Shown: one piece after another, positions 37,398 to 46,787 of the stretch
How positions within the stretch are numbered: position 1 is the stretch's first letter
How the letters are laid out: each line of letters opens with the position of its first letter
DNA from: Paraclostridium sordellii
Lineage (GTDB): Bacteria; Bacillota; Clostridia; Peptostreptococcales; Peptostreptococcaceae
NCBI RefSeq assembly: GCF_000953675.1
Contig: NZ_LN679999.1
Coordinates: forward strand, 1-64,000
DNA length: 64,000 bases
Direction of reading: 5' to 3'
The notes under the pieces: generated by a model
What the model saw: the letters and a program-made list of their open reading frames with translations, nothing else
Databases searched by the model: none
Told to the model about the DNA's origin: nothing
Program-made: the position numbers and the translations under genes

Positions 37398-40175
37398 TTG
37401 GATTTATTAAAAATTTCAAACTACATAGATAATTTCTTTGAACAGAAAAACGGAGAATTAAAATTCTCAAGAAAACTTGTAAATAAAGAGTATGCAAAGA
37501 AAATAGGATTTGCTTTATTTATCATAATAACTATAGTATTGAATCTTATGTTTGAAGCAATTTCAAATATTGGATTTAATAAGAGTCCTAATCTACTATT
37601 AGGACTCTTTCATTTTAGATTTAAAAATATATTAGTATATCTAGTTATGTACTTAATTGTAGGATTAATATATATACGAATGATTTTTAGTATAAGAGCA
37701 TCATTTAAAGAAATTGACGAAGGTCAAAAGGGTACATCACGATTTGCTACTAGAAAAGAAATAGATAAGCAATACAGAGCTATTCCAATAGCAAGAGATA
37801 GTTATAAGGGTAGTGGAGGTATTCCAATAGCAAGAGGGTTTAAAGAGTTTACATTAGAAAATGGAGAAAAGAAACTTAAAGAAGTAATGTATATTGATGA
37901 TAGTTCGGTTAATAACTTAATTATAGGAACTACTAGAAGTGGTAAGGGTGAAACCTTTGTAATACCATTGATTGATATATATTCAAGAGCCGAGAAAAAG
38001 TCTGCATTAATCGTCAATGATCCAAAAGGCGAAATCATTGCTATGTGTAAAGAAACATTAGAAGAAAGAGGCTATGATGTATTAATGCTTAACCTACTCC
38101 AACCTATAAACTCAATGAGTTATAATCCTTTAGAACTTGTAAAACAGGCATACAAAAAAGGTGATTATAGTGAAGCGCAACTACTTTGTAAGACCTTAAC
38201 ACATTCCCTATACTATAAACCAAATGTAAAAGATCCCTTTTGGCAAAACTCTGCAATGAGTTTAGTAAATGCTTTAATACTTGCAATATGTGATGAATGT
38301 ATAAAAAGGGGTGAGGAAGAAAAAATCACTTTATATACTGTATCTAATATGTTATCAGAATTAGGAGGTAAAAATACCCCTAGTGATGATGGTAAAAAGG
38401 AAATAAATGCTTTAGATGAATACTTTAAAACATTACCTGCTGATTCGGTGGCGAAAAGCCAGTATGCAACAAGTTCATTTGCTGGTGGTTCAGCGAGAGG
38501 TAATATATTTTCTGTTGCAATGAGTGAGTTACAAACATATACACTTGAAGAAACTGGAAAACTAACATCGAAAAACTCTTTAAACTTTGAAGATATAGGC
38601 TTTCATAAGACCTTTAAATTAAAGGTTACTGTAAAAGATAAATTAGATAAGATAGATTTAGAAAATAATAAAGCAAAGACAATAGATATTAATAAGTTAA
38701 ATGGTTTAAAGAATAAAGTCCTTGGAATAAGAGATATAGTAATTGAAAAAGTAATTGAAACTAAAGAAGATAATAGCTCATTTAAACATAAAACAAATGA
38801 AAAAGAATATAAAGAACAACTATCTTTAGAGGATGAAATTGAACAATTAGATATAAAGCAAAAATCTAATTCCTCCAATACAGATTCAAATTTAAAAAGT
38901 GAAAAAGCAATAAAGAAGGAAAAAAGAAGATTACAAAAAGAAAATCTAAAGAAAGAAATATTAAATGGTTTAAGAGCTTTTAATGTTGATGGAAAAGAAG
39001 TTACATCAGATATTACAGTTGATGTTTCAGAAGTTAATTTTAATGAAAATGGAGAATATGAAGTTTATATAAAAGTTCCTTTAGAAAGACCTAAAGCTAT
39101 ATTTATGGTTACACCAGACTATGATAAGAGTAACCACATATTAGCAAGTATATTTGTTAGACAAATATACTATGTATTAGCAAAAAAGGCATCTTTAAAT
39201 GACACAAGTAAATGTGATAGAGAAGTTATTTTTAATTTGGATGAATTTGGAAATATGCCTTCAATTGAAGGGTTTGCAAATATTATAACAGTTTGTCTAG
39301 GTCGTGGAATTAGATTTAATATGATAATTCAAGCATACTCTCAATTAAAGAATTTATATGGAGAAGATGCTCCAACTATCGAGGGCAACTGTGGGAATCA
39401 GATTTATATAATGACTAATGAAGGTGAAACCGCTAAAAAGTTCTCTGAATTACTGGGAGATAAGACTATCATAACAAATTCAAGAAGTGGTGAGGTGTTC
39501 TCTCTAAATAAGAGCCAAACAGAATCCCTAGATGCAAGAAAACTTCTTAAATCTGATGAATTAATGAAGTTAAAAGAAGGTGAAACTGTTGTTGTTAGGG
39601 TTATTAAAAGACAAGATAATAATAGAAATAAAATTGTATCTTATCCAATATATAATAATGACGAGCATAGTATGAAATATAGATATGAATATCTAGATGA
39701 TTATTTTGACAATCAAGAAAGTGTATTTAAAAATATAAAGGTCAAATCTCTACATAAAGATATTAACTTAAAGGATTTAATAATTGATTTTTCTAAAACT
39801 GCGGAGCAGATAAAAATAGACAAAGTAAATGAATTTGATAAAATAACTAAAGAATTAACTGCAAAAAAGAGAAATAAAAATTTAGATAAATCAATAGAAA
39901 AACAGTCAGAAGAAACTATAAATACAAGTTTAATTGATGGTGAAACTAATTCAATAGAAGATCTTAAGCCAGTTAAACAAGATAAACCTAAATTAGATGA
40001 TAATAAAATACAAAATTTCATTGCTAATGTATCTTTAATGTTATCTAATGAAGAAATAAATGAAATAGATGCAATGAACAATAAAGAGGATATATTAGAA
40101 TATTTAGGTTCAATTGAAAAAGGTGAGTATAGTAAAAGAAAATTAATAGATTTAGCATATACTTTTTTAGGTTAA
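37398..40175 (+). CDS. virD4: VirD4/TraG-type coupling ATPase (T4CP)
   Basis: 925 residues from a TTG at 37398 behind AGAAGGTGA. Two membrane helices near the N-terminus (about 33-55 and 72-95). Walker A in IIGTTRSGKGET (about 175), Walker B in VIFNLDEFGNMP (about 610), then the ring contact FNMIIQAYSQLKNLYG. Between the motifs lies a lysine/glutamate-rich insertion of about 150 residues (about 400-560), and the C-terminus has an extended charged tail. The protein brings the relaxase-DNA complex to the secretion channel and energises transfer. It is larger than a typical VirD4 because of the insertion. Confidence 0.93.
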   Translation: MDLLKISNYIDNFFEQKNGELKFSRKLVNKEYAKKIGFALFIIITIVLNLMFEAISNIGFNKSPNLLLGLFHFRFKNILVYLVMYLIVGLIYIRMIFSIRASFKEIDEGQKGTSRFATRKEIDKQYRAIPIARDSYKGSGGIPIARGFKEFTLENGEKKLKEVMYIDDSSVNNLIIGTTRSGKGETFVIPLIDIYSRAEKKSALIVNDPKGEIIAMCKETLEERGYDVLMLNLLQPINSMSYNPLELVKQAYKKGDYSEAQLLCKTLTHSLYYKPNVKDPFWQNSAMSLVNALILAICDECIKRGEEEKITLYTVSNMLSELGGKNTPSDDGKKEINALDEYFKTLPADSVAKSQYATSSFAGGSARGNIFSVAMSELQTYTLEETGKLTSKNSLNFEDIGFHKTFKLKVTVKDKLDKIDLENNKAKTIDINKLNGLKNKVLGIRDIVIEKVIETKEDNSSFKHKTNEKEYKEQLSLEDEIEQLDIKQKSNSSNTDSNLKSEKAIKKEKRRLQKENLKKEILNGLRAFNVDGKEVTSDITVDVSEVNFNENGEYEVYIKVPLERPKAIFMVTPDYDKSNHILASIFVRQIYYVLAKKASLNDTSKCDREVIFNLDEFGNMPSIEGFANIITVCLGRGIRFNMIIQAYSQLKNLYGEDAPTIEGNCGNQIYIMTNEGETAKKFSELLGDKTIITNSRSGEVFSLNKSQTESLDARKLLKSDELMKLKEGETVVVRVIKRQDNNRNKIVSYPIYNNDEHSMKYRYEYLDDYFDNQESVFKNIKVKSLHKDINLKDLIIDFSKTAEQIKIDKVNEFDKITKELTAKKRNKNLDKSIEKQSEETINTSLIDGETNSIEDLKPVKQDKPKLDDNKIQNFIANVSLMLSNEEINEIDAMNNKEDILEYLGSIEKGEYSKRKLIDLAYTFLG

Positions 40176-40177
40176 AG

Positions 40178-40212
40178 TAAGAGAATAACATTTTAAATGT
40201 TATTCTCTTTTT
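40178..40212 (+). terminator. Hairpin between virD4 and virB6-like gene
   Basis: AGAGAATAACATTT and AAATGTTATTCTCT arms with a T-run. Several such hairpins occur inside the transfer operon. Confidence 0.75.
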
Positions 40213-40255
40213 CATTTATATAAATACAAAAAATATATAGAAAGGGAGTGCTTAG

Positions 40256-42352
40256 ATGGATATCTTACAGATATTAACTAGCTATACTCCATTTTTTAAA
40301 ATTGGAAATGTAATTTCTGATTTTTTAAGATGGATTTTATGGGCTTTAGTATCAATATTATGCAATCTATCAGATGGAGTTGAAAAAATAGTAAATAAGA
40401 TATATTCATTGAATAATTTTTTTAATAAATCTGAGATTCAACAAATTATAGACAAATTCAAACCTGCTTTGTGGGTTGTATTAACTATATCTGTTTTGTA
40501 TATAGGATATAAATTGGTTATAGATAGAGAATTTAAAGGAGAGCGTATATTTCAAAACTTTATATTATCTTTTATGGTAATACTAGCTTTACCAGCTTTT
40601 ATGGTTCAAATGAATAAGATAACTTCTTCTGCTATTAACGTAGCTAATGAAGGAATAAAAGTAGAAGAACAGACAACTACTGCTAGGAGCATAATAAAGG
40701 ATAATATTTATGATTTAAAATATTTGGAAAAACAAGGATTTAAACTAAATGGAGATTTAAATGATAGTAAAACGAAAACAAATAACTTAAATCCTGAAAA
40801 TATATTAAGAATAAATATAAATTCAACAATTGATAGAGGATTTTTAGATAAAGAAATATTTAAAAAGAAAATTGAAATTGATGAAAATGGAAAGGAACAA
40901 GTTGTAGATTTAGAAAAATCATTCTTTGGGTTTATAGAAGAGCAGTATTACAGATTTAATTTTAACTTTTTAACTATGATAATAATGATAATTTGTTTAA
41001 TAGTAACATTTGTTTTAACAAGTATAAAAATTGCTAGAATAATTATAGAATTAGGATTTAAAAAGGTATTTGCTATGATGCTTGCATTTGGAGATATAGC
41101 CTCGGGGCAAAAGTTAAAAACGGTATTAAAAGATATTTTATCATCTTTTGGGATAATTTTTGCTACATCAATACTTTTAAAACTATATATGGTAAGTACA
41201 ACATGGATAAACACAATAGATGCAAATATTCTTGTGAAGATAATTTTTATAATAGCATCTTCTCTTATGGTTATAGACGGACCGAATATAATTGAAAGAG
41301 TATTAGGCATAGATGCAGGGATAAAGAGTGGTTGGAGTCTTGTTGCAGGGGCATATACAGGAGCGAAAACTATGAGTTCAATAGGAAGTAAGTTAGGAAA
41401 TTCTATGTCAGCAGTTGCTGGCGGAGCTAAGGGTGTATATGATGGATTTAATTCTTCTACGTTAGAGGATGAGAGTAAATCATTAAAAGATAGTAATTCA
41501 AATAATGATTCTAAAACGAATAGCAGTGAAAGTAAATCAGATAATAACTCAACTTCTAATAACTTAAATTCAAATGAAACTGGAAGAACCTTATCTGAAG
41601 AAAGTCAAAACTCACAAGATAGTAATAACTTATCTAGTAATGAAGCATCTGATAATAGTAATTTACCTACCAATGCATCTAGTGAGGAATATTTAAATGA
41701 AAATAGTAACAATATTTCTTCTGAATATGGCGAAGCATCTTCATTGTCAGATGATATGAATAGTAATGTAGGCTCATCATATAAAGAGCAAGAAACACTT
41801 TCAGACAATGTAAATGCTAGTGATAATAATGATTTAAATAATGAATATAGTAAAGATGGTGTTCAATCTTCATTAGAAAGTGAAAATAAAGTTAATGATA
41901 CATCTTTAGGTAATGAATCTAACAAAGATAGTGTTCATCAGTCATTAGAGAGTGAAGGTAAGGCTAGTGATAATAGTTCAATTAATGATAGTGTTTCTAG
42001 TAATACTAGTGATTCATCTAAAGGAAGTGACTCAAAATCTATATCAGATACAGAGCAAAAACCTTTAGATTCTAATATTAAATCAGATAATAATTTAAAT
42101 AGCCAATCAATGAATGATTCATCAAATAAACCAGTTGGAAATAGTGAATCATTAAAAACTGGTAAATCTGATAAAGATGTTGTCAAAAACTCTGAAAAGT
42201 TAGAAACTAGAGGATTAGGACAATATGCAAAAGATACCCTTAAAGATAGTAAAAAAGGTCAAATTGCTAAAAAGCATTATAACCTAGGTGTAAACACAGG
42301 GAAAGCATTTAGAAACTATATGGATAAAAAGAGCGGAAAGGTGAGTAAGTAG
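40256..42352 (+). CDS. VirB6/TrbL-like polytopic channel protein
   Basis: 698 residues. Six or so membrane helices lie in the first 350 residues (for example LRWILWALVSILCNL, PALWVVLTISVLYIGY, LTMIIMIICLIVTFVL). A glycine-rich stretch follows, then a long Ser/Asn/Asp low-complexity tail (about 390-640) and a basic end. The position between virD4 and the PrgI-like gene, and the topology, fit the VirB6-like inner channel component of Gram-positive T4SS. AAAGGGAG precedes the ATG. The tail is probably disordered and exposed. Confidence 0.75.
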   Translation: MDILQILTSYTPFFKIGNVISDFLRWILWALVSILCNLSDGVEKIVNKIYSLNNFFNKSEIQQIIDKFKPALWVVLTISVLYIGYKLVIDREFKGERIFQNFILSFMVILALPAFMVQMNKITSSAINVANEGIKVEEQTTTARSIIKDNIYDLKYLEKQGFKLNGDLNDSKTKTNNLNPENILRININSTIDRGFLDKEIFKKKIEIDENGKEQVVDLEKSFFGFIEEQYYRFNFNFLTMIIMIICLIVTFVLTSIKIARIIIELGFKKVFAMMLAFGDIASGQKLKTVLKDILSSFGIIFATSILLKLYMVSTTWINTIDANILVKIIFIIASSLMVIDGPNIIERVLGIDAGIKSGWSLVAGAYTGAKTMSSIGSKLGNSMSAVAGGAKGVYDGFNSSTLEDESKSLKDSNSNNDSKTNSSESKSDNNSTSNNLNSNETGRTLSEESQNSQDSNNLSSNEASDNSNLPTNASSEEYLNENSNNISSEYGEASSLSDDMNSNVGSSYKEQETLSDNVNASDNNDLNNEYSKDGVQSSLESENKVNDTSLGNESNKDSVHQSLESEGKASDNSSINDSVSSNTSDSSKGSDSKSISDTEQKPLDSNIKSDNNLNSQSMNDSSNKPVGNSESLKTGKSDKDVVKNSEKLETRGLGQYAKDTLKDSKKGQIAKKHYNLGVNTGKAFRNYMDKKSGKVSK

Positions 42353-42355
42353 AAA

Positions 42356-42649
42356 ATGTATATAATTCCATCTGAAATAAATTCAGAAACTAAAATATTT
42401 AAAAATGTATATTTAATAGATATGTTATTTATGCTAGTAGCTTTTGTTTTAACTATGTCTTTTTCAAGCATAGTTAATCCAAAGGTTGTAGTACCATATT
42501 ATATTTGTTCTTTTGTACTTACAATATTTTTAGTATTGAAAAGCCAAACAAATCCTGGCTTAAGAAACTACAAAGCTATTTATCTAATGATAATAAGATG
42601 TAGAGGGACTTATCAATCTTTAGATTGGAATACAGAAAGAGAGGGCTAA
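42356..42649 (+). CDS. PrgI/VirB3-like membrane protein
   Basis: 97 residues with two adjacent hydrophobic helices (about 22-40 and 46-64) and the pattern MYIIPSEINSETKIFKNVYL, RNYKAIYLMI, typical of the PrgI/DUF5592 family found before VirB4 genes. It starts three bases after the virB6-like stop, with GGAAAGGTGAG upstream, so it is tightly coupled. Confidence 0.8.
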   Translation: MYIIPSEINSETKIFKNVYLIDMLFMLVAFVLTMSFSSIVNPKVVVPYYICSFVLTIFLVLKSQTNPGLRNYKAIYLMIIRCRGTYQSLDWNTEREG

Positions 42650-42652
42650 TAT

Positions 42653-43258
42653 ATGAGTGAAAAACTTTCAAGAAAAGAATTAAAAAGACTAAAAAAAGAA
42701 GAAAAACAACAAGCTAAAATAGAGAAAAAAGAATTAAAGGAAGAACATAAGAAAGTAAAAAAGGTAGCAAGTGATTTGCTACCTTTTTTAAATATAGCAG
42801 ATGATGGATCTATTCAAACTAAATATGGATATATGGAAATATACCAAATTGATACTAAGGATTTAAATTCTCTAACAAGTGATGAAGTAAATATACATAT
42901 AAACGAACACACTACCTTTTTAAGAGGATATAGTGACGATATAAAAATAATATGTATGAGTTATCCAGTTAATACAGAAGTTCAGCAAAAACATTTATCA
43001 AATAAAATACAAAATACAGATAATCCTATATATATTAAGTTTTTAAATAAGAAATTAGAACGATTAAAATTACTTGAAAAATTAAGAACTAATAAAGAAT
43101 TTTATTTTGTTTTATATTTTGAAAATGAAAGAGATAAAAGAGAAAAAGAAATATATATTCAAAGGAGAGCAAATAGAGCTATGGGTATAGAGCCGATAGA
43201 TATAGATAAAAAAGTTAAAATATTATATAAATTAAATAATCAAAATTCTAAAATATAA
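42653..43258 (+). CDS. Conjugation protein resembling a VirB4 N-terminal part
   Basis: 201 residues: a charged helical start (RKELKRLKKEEKQQ), then DLLPFLNIADDGSIQTKYGY and YQIDTKDLNSL, similar to the N-terminal domain of Gram-positive VirB4 proteins. The ATPase core itself is the separate gene at 43729. The last codons (NSKI, stop) fall inside the left end of the duplicated toxin-antitoxin element, so either the element split an ancestral virB4 or its duplication copied the end of this gene. Starts three bases after the previous stop. Confidence 0.65.
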   Translation: MSEKLSRKELKRLKKEEKQQAKIEKKELKEEHKKVKKVASDLLPFLNIADDGSIQTKYGYMEIYQIDTKDLNSLTSDEVNIHINEHTTFLRGYSDDIKIICMSYPVNTEVQQKHLSNKIQNTDNPIYIKFLNKKLERLKLLEKLRTNKEFYFVLYFENERDKREKEIYIQRRANRAMGIEPIDIDKKVKILYKLNNQNSKI

Positions 43259-43361
43259 TTTACATTTATGATATAATAAATAACGGAACTGAAAATCTAT
43301 AGAGTGGTGTTTCCATACAACCTCAAATTCCTACGGTAAGCAGGAAGGAGGTGTAAACTGT

Positions 43362-43526
43362 ATGGAACCAAAGATTATCCTTGGTGCGATTAGCACTATA
43401 TGTATTGGTCTTTTGACTAATTACATATATGATAAATTAAAAAGCCACTCTGCGTCGACGAAAACTAAGAGTGGCGTTTTTGAACTTAATATAATAATTA
43501 AGTTCAGAAAAAGATAGATTATTAAC
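43362..43526 (+). CDS. Fst-like type I toxin peptide, copy 1
   Basis: 54 residues: MEPKIILGAISTICIGLLTN followed by YIYDKLKSH and a variable tail. One short hydrophobic helix with a charged end is the build of Fst/Ldr-type membrane toxins. AAGGAGGT lies before the ATG and can pair with an upstream ACCTC, so translation may be locked, as is usual in type I systems. Promoter TATAAT at 43272-43277. Would act at the membrane to kill plasmid-free cells when the antisense RNA decays. Confidence 0.65.
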
Positions 43527-43585
43527 TTATATTTATCAGGAAACATCACTCTATGACGAAATAGATTTTCAGTTCCTTTGTATAT
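43440..43585 (-). ncRNA. Antisense antitoxin RNA candidate, copy 1
   Basis: A minus-strand extended -10 (TGATATAAT, at 43595-43590) drives a transcript starting near 43583 that runs against the toxin gene. The GCCACTC/GAGTGGC hairpin at 43444-43476 could end transcripts from both sides. Convergent RNAs over a shared terminator resemble the pAD1 par (Fst) system. Confidence 0.5.
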
Positions 43586-43728
43586 TTATATTATATCACA
43601 AAATACAAAAATTAAAACATTCCAATATAGGTAATTTAAAGAACTATGTAATTTTACATAGTTCTTTTTTAATGCAAAGATTTATTACATTACAAATAAA
43701 GATAATTATTGAAAGGATGATAATAACT

Positions 43729-45636
43729 ATGATAAAAGATAGTAAATTTAATAAAAAAGAATATAATCCATATTTTTTAACAGAAATACAACCACAAGGT
43801 GGAATAAAGTTTGATGAAAAAATTATAAAAAAAGGTGATGGATATGAAACAGTTATAAGTGTTTTTGACTATCCTAATCAAGTACAAGAATTTTGGATGG
43901 AAAGGCTTATGTCTATAAAGGATGTAATTATTACTGTAGATATTGGAACATATAACAAATCTAAGGTATTAAAGAAAATAGAAAGTTCTTTAAATGAACA
44001 AGAAAGCAGATACTATACAGATAAAAGTCCAATAAGCAGAATTAAATCTCAAAATACATATAATCACTTAACTTCATTAGCAAGTGATGTAACTGGAAAT
44101 AATGAGGTTGTTAAGTTAGTAAATGTAAGATATTTTGTTTCAGGAACTACAGTTGAACAAGTAGAAGAAAAGGTAAAAGATGTAATATCTGAATTATCAT
44201 CTATAGGTTATAAAAGTTCTGTATATGTAAATGAACAAGAGTATGAATGGTGTTCTTTATTTAATGGGTATTCAGAACAAGAGAGATTTAAAAATAGAAG
44301 AAAAGGTAAGGCAATTCCTTCATCTACATTAGGTGCTGGGTATCCATTTCATTATACTAGACTTGATGATCCAACAGGAACATTCTTAGGAACAACATTT
44401 ACTAGAGGTAATGTTATATTTGACTTATTTACAAAGACAAAGAAAAGAAAATATTATAATGCAGCCATAGTTGGTACTATGGGAAGTGGGAAATCAACTT
44501 TATTGAAATTATTAGTTGAAGATAACACTATTCAAGGACAAACAATAAGAATACTTGATGTTGTTGGTGAATTTACTACATTGGTAAAAGCATTAGGTGG
44601 TAAAGTAATATCTCTTGATGGTAAAAGTGGAATAATAAATCCTTTACAAGTTTTAGCAACTATTACAGATGATAAAACTTATGAAGTAGATAATAGGCTA
44701 TCATTTTTTACTCATATATCTAAAATATCTATGATGTATAAGTATTTATCACAAGATTGTTCATCTGTAGAGAGTATGGAGTTTGAAATGCTATTAAATA
44801 AGTTCTATAAAGCATTTGGTATAGATATAGATAAATCTACTGAATATGCACCAGATAAATATCCTATTTTTGAAGATTTATTAAAGTTTGTACGTAAAGA
44901 GTTATATTCTGATGAGAGTAAAAAACAAATAAGAAGTGATATATCTGCTAATAGACAAATTGTATTAGAAAAGATTATATTAACTTTAGATAGTACGATA
45001 TTAAATTATGGTTCATTATTTAATGGTATCTCTGATATATCATCTGATTTGACAAATGAACAGTTAATATCATTTGAACTTAGAAACTTAAACAGTTTTG
45101 ATAAAAGAATTTTTAACGCTCAAATATTTAATATATTAACTATACTTTGGAATAACTCATTAGTCCAAGGTAGAAAAGAAATGGGTGATTTCAATAGTGG
45201 TAAAAAGACAATAGCTGAATGTAAAAAGTATATGATTCTTATAGATGAAGCACATAAAGTTATAAACTCTAACAATGAGTTAGCAGTTGACTATTTAACT
45301 AGCTTTGAAAGAGAGGCAAGAAAATATTTTGGTGGATTAATATTTGCTACTCAAAATATTCGTGATGTAGCTCCAAATAACTTAAATGATCCTATATTTG
45401 AAAAGATAAAAACTTTATTTGAATTAACTCAATACAAGTTTATAATGCAACAAAGTAGTAACTCCTTAAAAGTATTAAAAGAAGTATTTGAAGGTCAAAT
45501 ATCAGATAATGAATTAAAGAAAATACCATATTTAGAACAAGGCCATTGTATTTTATCTATTGATGGATTAGAAAATATTTTATTTAATATAGAGGCTACA
45601 GAAGAAGAACTTGCACTATTTGGAGGCGGAGCTTAA
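43729..45636 (+). CDS. virB4: VirB4-type conjugation ATPase
   Basis: 635 residues from the ATG at 43729, preceded by GAAAGGA. Walker A in IVGTMGSGKSTLLKLL (about 246), Walker B in YMILIDEAHKVI (about 502), then the RecA-fold motif GGLIFATQNIRDVA. The family energises assembly and transport of the type IV secretion channel. The usual N-terminal domain is on the separate 42653-43258 gene. The gene is flanked on both sides by copies of the toxin-antitoxin element, so loss of this segment by recombination between the copies is possible. Confidence 0.92.
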   Translation: MIKDSKFNKKEYNPYFLTEIQPQGGIKFDEKIIKKGDGYETVISVFDYPNQVQEFWMERLMSIKDVIITVDIGTYNKSKVLKKIESSLNEQESRYYTDKSPISRIKSQNTYNHLTSLASDVTGNNEVVKLVNVRYFVSGTTVEQVEEKVKDVISELSSIGYKSSVYVNEQEYEWCSLFNGYSEQERFKNRRKGKAIPSSTLGAGYPFHYTRLDDPTGTFLGTTFTRGNVIFDLFTKTKKRKYYNAAIVGTMGSGKSTLLKLLVEDNTIQGQTIRILDVVGEFTTLVKALGGKVISLDGKSGIINPLQVLATITDDKTYEVDNRLSFFTHISKISMMYKYLSQDCSSVESMEFEMLLNKFYKAFGIDIDKSTEYAPDKYPIFEDLLKFVRKELYSDESKKQIRSDISANRQIVLEKIILTLDSTILNYGSLFNGISDISSDLTNEQLISFELRNLNSFDKRIFNAQIFNILTILWNNSLVQGRKEMGDFNSGKKTIAECKKYMILIDEAHKVINSNNELAVDYLTSFEREARKYFGGLIFATQNIRDVAPNNLNDPIFEKIKTLFELTQYKFIMQQSSNSLKVLKEVFEGQISDNELKKIPYLEQGHCILSIDGLENILFNIEATEEELALFGGGA

Positions 45637-45754
45637 AATTCTAAAATATAATTTATATTTATGATATAATAAATAACAGAACTGAAAGTCTATAGAGTGG
45701 TGTTTCCATACAACCTCAAATTCCTACGGTAAGCAGGAAGGAGGTGTAAACTGT

Positions 45755-45919
45755 ATGGAACCAAAGATTATCCTTGGTGCGATTAGCACTATATGTATTG
45801 GTCTTTTGACTAATTACATATATGATAAATTAAAAAGCCACTCTGTGCGAGAGAGTGACTTAGAACTTAAAATTAAGTTTTCATTTATAGAACTTAATTT
45901 TAAAACTAAAAAACATTAA
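45755..45919 (+). CDS. Fst-like type I toxin peptide, copy 2
   Basis: 54 residues. The first 30 residues are identical to copy 1; the tail differs (VRESDLELKIKFSFIELN). Same AAGGAGG site and the same promoter arrangement. The divergence falls in the terminator region, which in type I systems determines which antisense RNA pairs with which mRNA, so the two copies may be partly independent. Confidence 0.65.
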   Translation: MEPKIILGAISTICIGLLTNYIYDKLKSHSVRESDLELKIKFSFIELNFKTKKH

Positions 45920-45980
45920 TTTTTAATGGGAACATCACTCTACTTCCACATAGATTTTCAGTTCCTTTATATATTTATAT
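45840..45980 (-). ncRNA. Antisense antitoxin RNA candidate, copy 2
   Basis: The right end carries the same minus-strand TGATATAAT promoter and GGAACTGAAAATCTAT start as copy 1, giving a transcript against the toxin gene. Confidence 0.45.
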
Positions 45981-46113
45981 TATATCACAAAATATATAAA
46001 TTAAAACATTTCAATATATGTAATTTAAGAACTATGTAATTTTATATAGTTCTTTTTTTATTATTTTATAACTGTAATATAATCTAAAAAGCATAAGAAA
46101 GGAGAGTATTATT

Positions 46114-46779
46114 TTGTATAAAAAGATAAGTATTTTGTTATTTATAATAACTATTTTATTAGGTGGAAAATTATTTATAGTTTCAAAAGAATTGAAAGAT
46201 ACAAAGAACGAATTAAAACGTCAATCTGTAAAAAAAGAAGAAACTATAAAAGATGAAAACACCAATACTGAAACAAATAAAATTGAAAATACTAAATCTG
46301 AATCTAATAAAAATGATGAGATTGAAGTAAATGACATAACTAATCCAATTGAGGGATTAAGTAGAAAAGATAATAAGGATGTTAGAAATACAGTTATAAC
46401 TTTTGTAAAAGCATTCGCTAATTATTGTGATAAAGACGATAATGTTGAAAAGCGAATACAAACAAGAATATATAATGTAAAAGATTTATTGTCTGAAGAG
46501 TTATATAAAAGTACAAGAGCAGGTGTTGAGAGTGAAGCAATGCATCAAGGTAAAGAATTTACTTATAGAAAATTAGAAGGTATGCGAATTTATGAAGCAT
46601 ATCAAGAAGGAGATAAAGTTCATATTAATTTAGAAACTTTTTCAACTTATTATGATATTTTTATGAAACCTCAATCTATACATAAGTCTAATAGATACTC
46701 TACATCTGACTTTAAATTTACCTTGGTAAAATCTAATGATAAATGGATTATACAAGATTTTACTGAAACTTTTAAGTAG
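46114..46779 (+). CDS. VirB8/TcpC-like T4SS protein
   Basis: 221 residues from a TTG at 46114 behind AAAGGAGAG. One N-terminal membrane helix (about 5-22), a Lys/Glu/Asn linker, then a domain of about 125 residues ending [18 protein letters not shown], the typical end of NTF2-like VirB8 folds. The position after virB4 and before the wall hydrolase fits the VirB8 scaffold component, which sits outside the membrane. Confidence 0.65.
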   Translation: MYKKISILLFIITILLGGKLFIVSKELKDTKNELKRQSVKKEETIKDENTNTETNKIENTKSESNKNDEIEVNDITNPIEGLSRKDNKDVRNTVITFVKAFANYCDKDDNVEKRIQTRIYNVKDLLSEELYKSTRAGVESEAMHQGKEFTYRKLEGMRIYEAYQEGDKVHINLETFSTYYDIFMKPQSIHKSNRYSTSDFKFTLVKSNDKWIIQDFTETFK

Positions 46780-46787
46780 GTGATATT

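Larger units (their letters stand above)
43242..43671. repeat. Duplicated element, copy 1 (type I toxin-antitoxin unit)
   Basis: Nearly identical to 45635-46060. Both begin AAAATTCTAAAATATAATTTA and end with the hairpin AGAACTATGTAATTTTA with its T-run. Inside, inverted ends GGAACTGAAAATCTAT (from about 43285) and ATAGATTTTCAGTTCC (to about 43577) bracket a small toxin-like gene. Extended -10 promoters TGATATAAT face each other at both ends. Confidence 0.85.
45635..46060. repeat. Duplicated element, copy 2 (type I toxin-antitoxin unit)
   Basis: Second copy of 43242-43671, beginning at the virB4 stop codon and carrying the same inverted ends, promoters and closing hairpin. It differs in the region encoding the toxin's C-terminal tail. 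Confidence 0.85.

Noticed and set aside
43242..46060. Duplicated segments considered as insertion sequences
   Set aside because: No transposase and no target-site duplication; the contents are a small peptide gene with facing promoters.
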